Shown: in pieces, positions 41,632-49,321 of the stretch
Layout: each line of letters begins with the position of its first letter
How positions within the stretch are numbered: the first letter of the stretch is position 1
From: Chitinophaga eiseniae
Lineage (GTDB): Bacteria > Bacteroidota > Bacteroidia > Chitinophagales > Chitinophagaceae
DNA: 64,000 bases
Assembly: GCF_900167135.1 (NCBI RefSeq)
Contig: NZ_FUWZ01000001.1
Location: 1,054,001 to 1,118,000, forward strand
Reading direction: 5' to 3'
Program-made: the position numbers and the translations under genes
Notes under the pieces: generated by a model
Told to the model about the DNA's origin: nothing
What the model saw: the letters and a program-made list of their open reading frames with translations, nothing else
Database searches by the model: none

Positions 41632-44600
41632 TTAGAATCCGAGGTTAATGCCTGCGTTGACTACCCTTTGTACGGGATAGCCGAGACCGTTACCTCCCAT
41701 TTCCACGTCCCATAATTTAAAATTGCTGAACATGAGCAGGTTGAAGCCGTTGGCATAGATGCGTAGCTGGCTGAGGCCATAACGTTTCAGGCCGCGGGGA
41801 GGGAGCGTGTATCCCAGCTCCACGGTTTTGAGCCGGAGGAAAGCGCCGTTGCGCATCCACCAGGTGGACGCCTGCAGGTTATTGCCCTGGTAGCTGTAGC
41901 TGAGGCGGGGCCAGAATGCGTACAGGTCGCGGTTATTTTCAGACCAGTGGTTGTCGGCGATCACCTGCAGCAGGCCGTGCTGGTCCATGGTGGGAGATAC
42001 GGACCCATCGCCATATGTATAGTGTTCGGTGATAAAAGGCGAGATAGCCCCGGGGTTGATGAAGATGGATGAACGGCCGGACCCCTGGAAGAAGGCGCTG
42101 ATATCGAAAGCGCCGTAACCGAAGGTGAAACCGAAGCCGTAGTTGAGTTCCGGCGTGGTGGGGTAACCGATGGGCACCCTGTCCAGATCGGTGATCTGGC
42201 CGTCTCGGTTAATGTCTTTATATTTTATATCGCCGGCCATGTACTTGCCATAGTTCTGACGCGGAGAGTTCAGCACTTCATGTTCGTCGGTGAAGTAACG
42301 TTCTGCCACAAGGCCCCATCGCTGAGAGATCGGGTAGCCTACACGGGACAGGTACTGGTTCTGCTCAGCGTAGAGCGGTTCTTCGTTGACCAGTATTTTA
42401 CTGGTAGCATAAGTGAAGGTACCGCGTACCTGCAGCCATGTCTTTTTGCCGAAGTTACGTTTGTATTCCATGGTCATGTCTACGCCGCGGCCCTCTGCAA
42501 TACCCACGTTGGCCTGTGGCGTGCCGTACAGTCCCATGGAGGAGGGGATGTAAGCGCGGGACATCAGGATATTGGTACGGCGTTCATGGAAGAAATCTGT
42601 TTCCAGGTGGAAATTTTTAAACAGCTCCAGTTCGAAACCCAGGTTGGTTTTGTAGGCTTTCTCCCAGGTGATGTCCCTGTTTTCATAGCGGTTGATCCGT
42701 ACGCCGGGCCTGCCTTCTGTGAAGTTCTCGCCGAACGTATAGCCGTTGCCGCCGCCGAGGTCTACGTTGGAGAGGTAAAAGAAGCGGTCGTTGGTATCGC
42801 CGATCTGGTCATTACCTACCAGGCCGTAGGTGGCCCGTAGTTTCAGCCGGGATATAACGGGCAGCAGGCCGGAGAAAAATGTTTCATTGCTCACTGTCCA
42901 GCCACCGCCGATAGAGGGGAAGAAGCCCCAGCGGTGATTCCTGTCAAATCTTTCAGAGCCGTTGTAGCCGAAATTAAATTCCATCATGTAACGGTCATCG
43001 TAGGCGTAGGTGAACCTTCCGGAGATGCCCTGGTTACGGCGAGGCAGCGAAGCGATGAGACTGCCGGCGTTGGCGCTCAGCTGGTTGTTGAGGATGGTGA
43101 TGAGCATACCGTTTACGGCGTGGCGGTCGTTGATCACCTTATCATAGTTCACGGCTGCTTCCATGTAGGTGAAGGTGGTCACCTGCTTGTCGCCGGGGCT
43201 GTAGTTCAGGTATTCGGTGCCCTGCGTTTCGTTGAGCAGGGTGAGGCCGCGGAGCCCTTCTTCCGGGTCGATGCTTACGCTGTAGTAGAACGGATTGAAG
43301 CGGCGGCTCATGTTAAAGAACGAATACCTTTTGGTATAGGCCATCATCCTGGCTGACAGTCCTTTGGTGATGAAGTTGAAGTTCTGCTTCAGCTCCAGCT
43401 GTGCGATCAGTGTGGAGGAACTTTCCTGCTGGAAGCCGGAGACCGCGCTGGCGAAGGGGTTGGTGTAAAAGCTGCCGTCGTCGGCTTTCATGTTGCCGAA
43501 GAGGGGATGTTTTTCATCGGGGGCAAAGCTGGCGGGGAACCAGGCGGGGAATCGTACGGGCGTGGCGCTCATGGCCTGCCGGAATATTTCACCGCCGCCT
43601 CTGATAGGACCGTTGTAATCGGAGAACCTGCCGGAGGTGCGCACCACTGCGTCGGTAGTGGGCGTGAGTTTGATATTGATATTGGAGCGGATCTCGTAGT
43701 TGCGGGTTTTAACGTTGCTGTTGAAATTATTGTCGTTGATCGTACGAAGCACGCCGTTGTCGATGTTGTAGGTGGCGCCGATATAGTATTGTGCTCTTTC
43801 CACCCCGCCATTGAGGTTGAGGTTGTAGCGCTGGTTGTTGGTGGTATTTTTCACCAGTTCGTTGATCCAGTTGTTATTGGGATATACATAAGGATCGTCG
43901 CCGGCAGCGGTATGTGCTATCTGGCTTTGCGTGTAAGGCCTTGTGGTGAGCGGCTCGCGGGTGATCACCGCTTCGTTGGCCAGTTTCATATAGGTGATAT
44001 TATCCGCCAGTTTGAAGTTGCGGGTATTGGAAGAGGTGGAGTTCTCAACGCGTACGTTAAACCTTGTCTTGCCCAGCTGGCCGGACTTGGTAGTAACGAG
44101 GATGACGCCGTTGGCTCCCCTGGCGCCGTATAACGAAGAAGCGGTGGCGTCTTTCAGGATAGAGAACCCGGCGATGTCGTCCGGCTGGATGCGGGCGAGA
44201 TCGTTGGGTGTCATTTCCATGCCGTCTATGAGTATGAGCGGGTCTACTTTACCGCTGCCAAAGGAGGTGATGCCGCGGATAAAAAATTCCGCGTTGTCGC
44301 GGCCGGGTTCACCGCTGCGCTGGAAGGAGATCACGCCTGCCAGTCTGCCTGCCATCATGGTGGTGAGGTTGCTGGTAGGGCCTTTCAGCTCTTTGGGGTT
44401 GATGGTGGTGACGGCGCCCACCATGCTGTTTTTTTTCTGGGTGCCGTAAGCGACGATGGCTACTTCATTCAGTTTGCTGTCGACCGATTGCAGTACGGCG
44501 GTGATCGTGCCGCTGCGGGCAACGGGTATCTCTTTCCTGTCGAAGCCGATATAGGTAAAGATCAGCACGTCTTTAGCGTTCATGCGCATGGTGAAGTGGC

Positions 44601-45108
44601 CGGTTGCGTCTGTCTGTACACCTTTTTTGGGATCGGACTTCAGGGTGACGGACACGCCTGGCAGGGAGAGGCCGCTGCTGTCCGTTACTTTTCCGCGGAT
44701 GACGATGATGGAATCGGCGGCCGGATTACGTACAGGCGTGGCCGTTTCTCTCTCCCGGATAATAATGGTGGAGCCTACTACCGACCAGGTAAGGGGAAGG
44801 TCTTTCATACAGGCTTTCAGTGCCTCTTCCAGCGAGGCGTTGGATACGGTGATGTCGATACCCTGTGTGCGTTGCAGCATCTGGCGGTCGCCAATAAAGC
44901 TGCAGCCGGTTTGTTTTCGGATGGACTTCAGCACTTCCAGCAGGGAGGCATTTTTCTGGTGAAGTGTCACCTGCTGGCCGAAGGCGGCGGCGGTAGCCTG
45001 GAGGGTAGCTGCGATCATCAGAACGAGCGTCAGTTTCATAAACAGCAGAATTGTGGGGGGCAAGCCACTGGCCTGCATACCCCGTTTGACCTTTTGTTTA
45101 AAAAGCAT
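41632..45108 (-). CDS. SusC/RagA-family TonB-linked outer-membrane receptor with STN domain
   Basis: A 1158-residue receptor. After an N-terminal export segment (to about residue 45, ending AAFGQQ) comes an STN (secretin/TonB short) domain in about 48-118 (LLEVLKSIRKQTGCSFIG), which in FecA-like receptors contacts the FecR anti-sigma factor. A carboxypeptidase-like domain (GKVTDSSGLSLPGVSVTLK), a plug with NSMVGAVTTINPKELKG and the RagA box PLILIDGMEM, and a barrel follow. The partner sigma and fecR genes lie just upstream, so substrate binding probably triggers its own expression. The 174-base gap to fecR holds a GC hairpin. Confidence 0.95.
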   Translation of the reverse strand: MLFKQKVKRGMQASGLPPTILLFMKLTLVLMIAATLQATAAAFGQQVTLHQKNASLLEVLKSIRKQTGCSFIGDRQMLQRTQGIDITVSNASLEEALKACMKDLPLTWSVVGSTIIIRERETATPVRNPAADSIIVIRGKVTDSSGLSLPGVSVTLKSDPKKGVQTDATGHFTMRMNAKDVLIFTYIGFDRKEIPVARSGTITAVLQSVDSKLNEVAIVAYGTQKKNSMVGAVTTINPKELKGPTSNLTTMMAGRLAGVISFQRSGEPGRDNAEFFIRGITSFGSGKVDPLILIDGMEMTPNDLARIQPDDIAGFSILKDATASSLYGARGANGVILVTTKSGQLGKTRFNVRVENSTSSNTRNFKLADNITYMKLANEAVITREPLTTRPYTQSQIAHTAAGDDPYVYPNNNWINELVKNTTNNQRYNLNLNGGVERAQYYIGATYNIDNGVLRTINDNNFNSNVKTRNYEIRSNINIKLTPTTDAVVRTSGRFSDYNGPIRGGGEIFRQAMSATPVRFPAWFPASFAPDEKHPLFGNMKADDGSFYTNPFASAVSGFQQESSSTLIAQLELKQNFNFITKGLSARMMAYTKRYSFFNMSRRFNPFYYSVSIDPEEGLRGLTLLNETQGTEYLNYSPGDKQVTTFTYMEAAVNYDKVINDRHAVNGMLITILNNQLSANAGSLIASLPRRNQGISGRFTYAYDDRYMMEFNFGYNGSERFDRNHRWGFFPSIGGGWTVSNETFFSGLLPVISRLKLRATYGLVGNDQIGDTNDRFFYLSNVDLGGGNGYTFGENFTEGRPGVRINRYENRDITWEKAYKTNLGFELELFKNFHLETDFFHERRTNILMSRAYIPSSMGLYGTPQANVGIAEGRGVDMTMEYKRNFGKKTWLQVRGTFTYATSKILVNEEPLYAEQNQYLSRVGYPISQRWGLVAERYFTDEHEVLNSPRQNYGKYMAGDIKYKDINRDGQITDLDRVPIGYPTTPELNYGFGFTFGYGAFDISAFFQGSGRSSIFINPGAISPFITEHYTYGDGSVSPTMDQHGLLQVIADNHWSENNRDLYAFWPRLSYSYQGNNLQASTWWMRNGAFLRLKTVELGYTLPPRGLKRYGLSQLRIYANGFNLLMFSNFKLWDVEMGGNGLGYPVQRVVNAGINLGF

Positions 45109-45186
45109 AAATTTGGTACGCGTGGTTTAATGTGTTAAGAATTCATTCAGTTCACTGATGAAGGATTTAAACCGGGCAATAGTTTC

Positions 45187-45213
45187 CCCGGACGCGTCGC
45201 AACCGCGTCTGGG
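45187..45213 (-). promoter_or_regulatory. GC-rich leader hairpin between fecR and susC
   Basis: CCCGGACGCG (45187-45194 and on to 45196) faces CGCGTCTGGG (45204-45213) across a seven-base loop, one mismatch. On the plus strand it is followed by a TTTTTCTT tract, so in that direction it looks like a terminator; in the susC direction there is no T tract and it would be a structured leader or mRNA-end stabiliser. Confidence 0.55.
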
Positions 45214-45282
45214 TTTTTCTTCCGGTGGTCCTGTTGATGGAATTACATGTTGTTAATTTTGGTTGATACGATATGCTGTTTT

Positions 45283-46434
45283 TTACGGTGATACGATAAT
45301 CTTTCTGCCTGCTGACCTGAAATGTATTTTTCCTGTGAGCTCCAGTATTTTCAATACTTCGCTCAGGTTTTCATTCCGTGAAATATCTCCTATAAATGCC
45401 TGGTTACTGATATTGCCTTCGTACTCCACCTGTATATCATACCAGCGTTCCAGCTGCGGCATGATATCGCGGATGTTGCCGTTGAAAATAAAGCGTCCTT
45501 CTTTCCATCCCAGTTCCTGGTCGGTGTCTGCATTGCGGATCGTAAAAGTGTTGCTGCCTTTGGGCAGCACGGACTGCTGTCCGGGCGCCAGTTGCAGGGT
45601 GTTATTGCCGGTGGTGACCGCTACTTTCCCTTCGGCCAGGGTGGTGCGGATCTGCGCTTCTCCGGGGTAGGCGCTGACGATAAAACGGGTGCCCAGTACG
45701 TGTATCTGCATGGGGCCTGTTTTTACGATAAAAGGTTTGCTGGCCTGCCGGGCCACTTCAAAGTAGGCTTCTCCGCTTACTTCCACCGTACGGTCGTTAC
45801 CGTTAAAGGCAACAGGGAAGCGGATAGAGGACGCAGCGTTGAGCCATACCCGTGTGCCGTCCTGCAGTAGCAGCTGGTATTGTCCGCCACGTGGCGTGGT
45901 AAGGGTGTTGTACACCGTGGTGTTGGTTTCTCCCCGGGAATTGTATTGCAGCAGGCCTGCCGCTATTTTGACTATGTGGCTGGGTTTGGCGGCGCCGGTG
46001 GTACCGGTGCTGTCCAACTCGAGGGTGGTGCCATCCGCCAGTTGCAGCGTAGCGCGGGTGGTACCCGCAACGATGCCGGCCACCGATGTGATGTGCGGCC
46101 TGTTCACGGAGTATTGCCACAGTGCATAACTGCCGGCTGCAAATAGCAGGGCTACGCCTGCAACGAGGGAGCGTTTCCGCTTCCACCAGGGAAATGATAT
46201 GATCCGGGCCGGTTGCTGGCGGTCCAGTTCGCGCAGCATACGGTCCAGCAGCACCCGGTCGGCCGGCAGCCACACGGGATGCTGTTCCATCAACAGGGTG
46301 TATTCGTCCAGCAGACTTTGTACGTCCTGTAACGGTTGTTCGTGAATCCATTGCTCAAAGGCCGCATGTTCTTCAGTGGTAGCGGTCCCGGCAGCGTATC
46401 TTTTCACAAAGAGGCCTGCTTCTTCATTGTTCAT
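45283..46434 (-). CDS. FecR-family anti-sigma factor
   Basis: A 383-residue single-pass inner-membrane protein when started at ATG 46434 (MNNEEAGLFVKRYAAGTATT). The cytoplasmic N-terminal helices bind the ECF sigma factor; a helix near residues 88-108 crosses the membrane; the periplasmic part contains the FecR domain (TPRGGQYQLLLQDGTRVWLN, YFEVARQASKPFIV) and a C-terminal DUF4974 STN-like domain (FNGNIRDIMPQLERWYDIQV). It passes the signal from the SusC STN domain to the sigma factor encoded just upstream. Confidence 0.94.
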   Translation of the reverse strand: MNNEEAGLFVKRYAAGTATTEEHAAFEQWIHEQPLQDVQSLLDEYTLLMEQHPVWLPADRVLLDRMLRELDRQQPARIISFPWWKRKRSLVAGVALLFAAGSYALWQYSVNRPHITSVAGIVAGTTRATLQLADGTTLELDSTGTTGAAKPSHIVKIAAGLLQYNSRGETNTTVYNTLTTPRGGQYQLLLQDGTRVWLNAASSIRFPVAFNGNDRTVEVSGEAYFEVARQASKPFIVKTGPMQIHVLGTRFIVSAYPGEAQIRTTLAEGKVAVTTGNNTLQLAPGQQSVLPKGSNTFTIRNADTDQELGWKEGRFIFNGNIRDIMPQLERWYDIQVEYEGNISNQAFIGDISRNENLSEVLKILELTGKIHFRSAGRKIIVSP

Positions 46435-46582
46435 AAAGCGACATTTTGGTTGCACAGCTATTAATAAGACACGCGTATCCCAAAATAAGACAGGTCAATT
46501 AGAAAAAAAATTTTTTAATTCTTGGGAAGATATCCAAATCGTACTTTAATAGAAGTCACAAGATAAGTATATGGTCAGGGTA

Positions 46583-47182
46583 TTAGCGGTAATTTTCGAA
46601 AAGGGTAAGGAACACCAGTAGCGAGGCGGTGATGTCCCCGTGTTTTTGCAGGTAGTCGCGGATAAAATCAGATGCGGCATACAGGTGTTGTTTGACAGCA
46701 GAGGAGGAGATATGCAGCTGGTCGGCGATCTCGTGTGTATTCAGGCCGCCTTCATGGCTCAGGCGGAATACTTCCTGCCGGCGCTTGGGCAGTTTCTTGA
46801 TGGCGTCTTTGGCCAGTTCATAATATTGTTTGTATTGCAGCAGTTCGCCGGCATCGGCATTCCCCGGGGCGTCTTCCTCCGCCATCATCTTCTGTACCCG
46901 CAGTTTCACTTTCGCGCTCCGGAAATAATTGAGCACCTGGTTGCGGGTGACACGGAAGAGGAAGCTGCGCATGGAGCGGACTTCCCCCAGCGTTTCCCGC
47001 TTCATCCAGATACGGGTGAACACATTCTGGAGGATGTCTTCCGCGTCTTCCTTCGACCGGATAAAAAGATAGATATAGCGGTATAACTCGCCGGCATGCT
47101 GCTCATATAACAGCACAAAAGACGCGCTGTCGCCGTGGCACAGGTTCGTCATCATTGCAGCATCGTCAGGCAGGTTATTCAT
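46583..47182 (-). CDS. ECF-type RNA polymerase sigma factor
   Basis: A 199-residue sigma-70 family protein. Region 2 spans about residues 22-90 (YRYIYLFIRSKEDAEDILQNVF, given here in part as EDAEDILQNVFTRIW), region 4 about 125-185 (LPKRRQEVFRLSHEGGLNTHEIA cut to RRQEVFRLSHEGGLN, then LHISSSAVKQHL). It stands before fecR and the susCD genes and probably drives them. It belongs to the Bacteroidota-specific ECF group linked to polysaccharide loci. The region upstream has no exact TAnnTTTG element. Confidence 0.95.
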   Translation of the reverse strand: MNNLPDDAAMMTNLCHGDSASFVLLYEQHAGELYRYIYLFIRSKEDAEDILQNVFTRIWMKRETLGEVRSMRSFLFRVTRNQVLNYFRSAKVKLRVQKMMAEEDAPGNADAGELLQYKQYYELAKDAIKKLPKRRQEVFRLSHEGGLNTHEIADQLHISSSAVKQHLYAASDFIRDYLQKHGDITASLLVFLTLFENYR

Positions 47183-47263
47183 ATCAGGTCCATGAAAATT
47201 ACATCATCGCTGTTGGCAGCATTAGCAGCTTTAAGATAGCTAAATCAGATTAATAATCAAATT

Positions 47264-47385
47264 CCCGGGGCTAAAGCCCCGGGCGACTGTAAGCGGGTCT
47301 TTTAGTTGGCAGTGTTCTGGTACCTCCGGAAAAAGAGGCTTAATAAAAGGCTACTCTACAACGTGCCCCAGGGCTTTAACCCTGG
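47264..47385. repeat. Pair of REP-like GC palindromes
   Basis: CCCGGGGCT-AA-AGCCCCGGG at 47264-47283 is a perfect palindrome with a two-base centre. At 47368-47385 CCAGGG and CCCTGG flank CTTTAA. Both share the layout GGGCTWWARCCC and are about 85 bases apart, as paired REP elements are. They lie in the divergent gap between the sigma gene and the SGNH hydrolase gene. No RAYT transposase is in the window. Confidence 0.65.
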
Positions 47386-47479
47386 ATGGCCGGATGGATG
47401 AAAATCCAATCAGCCCCGGCGAAAATTCAGCAGGAATATTTTCGGTCAGCCGGTTATCTTGCCGTTAGAATATTCCGTT

Positions 47480-48640
47480 ATGAAAAAACTACTCCCGGTA
47501 TTGTTGCTGCTACTGGTCATGCTGCCGGCATGGGCGCAGCTGAAAAGTGAAACCTTTATTGCCCGCTATGGCAACCTGGACAATGCGTGGCATTGTATCA
47601 GTGCCCGTAAAAAAGCGACCGTAGCCTTTCTGGGCGGTTCTATTACCAATATGGAAGGCTGGCGCGGCAAGGTGGGAGATTACCTTGTCCGCACGTATCC
47701 GGCTACGGCTTTTACGCTGCTGAATGCAGGTATTCCTTCGCTGGGCAGCCTGCCGCATGCTTTCCGCCTGCAGCAGGATGTGCTGGACAAAGGCCCGGTA
47801 GACCTGCTTTTTGTGGAAGCGGCAGTCAATGATAAAGTCAACGGTACACCGGCCGGCGTGCAGCGAAGGGCACTGGAAGGGATTATCCGGCACGCGCTGA
47901 CGACGAATCCGCATATGAATATCGTACTGATGGCCTTTGTGGATGAAGATAAAATGGCGGACTACCGGGCGGGAAAGACACCGGCGGAAGTGGCGCTGCA
48001 TGAGGAAATGGCGCGGCGTTATCATCTGCCTTTCGTTAACCTGGCCCGGGAGGTGACGACCCGTATAGATGCGGGAGAGTTCACCTGGAAAGTGGACTTT
48101 AAAGACCTGCATCCGTCGCCGTTTGGGCAGGAAGTATATTTTAACGCTATCCGCCAGTTGCTGGACAGCGCGTTTAGAAAAAAGGCCCCGCGAAAGGCGG
48201 TGGCAGCTGTACTGCCGCCGGCGTCCGACCCGTTCAGCTATGACGCAGGTCATTACGTGGACGTACACACGGCCAGGCGCCTGCGTGACTTCACGGTGGA
48301 CGAATCCTGGAAACCATCTGACAAGGTGCACACAAGACCGGGATTTGTGGACGTGCCCATGCTGGTGTCCGGCACAACGGAGGCGAGCATGGAGTTATCC
48401 TTCACAGGCCGCACCGTAGGCGTAGCGCTGCTTTCCGGTCCCGACGCCGGCGTGCTCCGCTACAGCATTGACGGAAAAGCGGTGCAGCAGATAGACACCC
48501 GCACACAATGGAGCCGCAGCCTTTATCTTCCGTGGTACCTGGTGCTGGGCGATGAGCTGGCTACGGGTACCCATACACTGAAAATTATTACTGCGCCCGG
48601 CAGTGTCTGCCGCATAGTACACTTCCTGGTGAACCGTTGA
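47480..48640 (+). CDS. Secreted SGNH/GDSL-type hydrolase
   Basis: A 386-residue exported protein. I start it at ATG 47480, where the signal peptide begins (MKKLLPVLLLLLVMLPAWAQ). The catalytic blocks of SGNH esterases are visible: Ser in FLGGSITNMEGW, Gly in NAGIPSLGS, Asn in VEAAVNDKV, and Asp/His in DLHPSPFGQ. The first 230 residues form the esterase; the last 150 are a beta-rich domain, probably for binding. Substrates in such secreted enzymes are usually acetylated glycans. The next gene, an O-acetyltransferase, starts 34 bases downstream. Confidence 0.88.
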   Translation: MKKLLPVLLLLLVMLPAWAQLKSETFIARYGNLDNAWHCISARKKATVAFLGGSITNMEGWRGKVGDYLVRTYPATAFTLLNAGIPSLGSLPHAFRLQQDVLDKGPVDLLFVEAAVNDKVNGTPAGVQRRALEGIIRHALTTNPHMNIVLMAFVDEDKMADYRAGKTPAEVALHEEMARRYHLPFVNLAREVTTRIDAGEFTWKVDFKDLHPSPFGQEVYFNAIRQLLDSAFRKKAPRKAVAAVLPPASDPFSYDAGHYVDVHTARRLRDFTVDESWKPSDKVHTRPGFVDVPMLVSGTTEASMELSFTGRTVGVALLSGPDAGVLRYSIDGKAVQQIDTRTQWSRSLYLPWYLVLGDELATGTHTLKIITAPGSVCRIVHFLVNR

Positions 48641-48674
48641 AAATGCCTATTTTCAGGATAACAACGGACATCAT

Positions 48675-49229
48675 ATGAAAAGCGAAAAAGAAAAAATGAT
48701 CGCAGGCGAATTGTATGACGCCTCAGACCCGGAGCTACACGCTGAAAGAACAAGGGCTAAAAAGCTGCTGCACCGGTTGAACGTAACGGAGTACCTCGTC
48801 ACCGACAGCACCCGGGAGGTGTTACGCGAACTGGTCCCGCATACAGCAGGACGCCTGTACATAGAACCGCCGTTTCACTGCGATTATGGCTATAATATTA
48901 TTTGTGGCAACCAGGTGTATTTCAATGTCAATTGCGTAGTGCTGGATGTTTGCCCGGTGACAATCGGCAACAACGTGATGGTAGGGCCGGCGGCGCAGAT
49001 ATACACGGCCACGCACCCGCTGGATAAAGTGCATCGCCGCAGTGAAGAATATGGTAAACCGGTAGTGATCGGGGACGATTGCTGGATCGGCGGCAGGGCC
49101 ATCATCTGCCCGGGTGTGACCATTGGCAGCGGTTCGGTCGTTGCCGCAGGTGCGGTGGTAACGAAAGATGTACCCGAAAATTCACTGGTAGCGGGCAATC
49201 CGGCGAAGGTGATCAGGAATATCGCCTGA
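48675..49229 (+). CDS. maa: Maltose/galactoside O-acetyltransferase-like protein (left-handed beta-helix)
   Basis: A 184-residue cytoplasmic protein with the N-terminal Mac domain (MIAGELYDASDPELHAERT) and a hexapeptide-repeat beta-helix (VTIGNNVMVGPAAQIYTATH, VVIGDDCWIGGRAIICPGVT, GSGSVVAAGAVVTKDVPENS). His in YTATHPLD is the expected catalytic residue. It transfers acetyl from acetyl-CoA to a sugar hydroxyl; the natural sugar is unclear. It follows the SGNH hydrolase gene by 34 bases and is ended by a terminator hairpin. Confidence 0.92.
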   Translation: MKSEKEKMIAGELYDASDPELHAERTRAKKLLHRLNVTEYLVTDSTREVLRELVPHTAGRLYIEPPFHCDYGYNIICGNQVYFNVNCVVLDVCPVTIGNNVMVGPAAQIYTATHPLDKVHRRSEEYGKPVVIGDDCWIGGRAIICPGVTIGSGSVVAAGAVVTKDVPENSLVAGNPAKVIRNIA

Positions 49230-49242
49230 TAAGATAACAACG

Positions 49243-49271
49243 AAAAAGCCGCAGCAACGCCGCGGCTTTTT
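49243..49271. terminator. Bidirectional Rho-independent terminator
   Basis: AAAAAGCCGC (49243-49252) pairs perfectly with GCGGCTTTTT (49262-49271) around a nine-base loop, giving a T tract on either strand. It lies between two convergent genes, the acetyltransferase and the S15 hydrolase. Confidence 0.9.
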
Positions 49272-49321
49272 GCCTTTATGCAAATAATCATTATTTGTAG
49301 TAATCGAAAACAGCTACTTCT

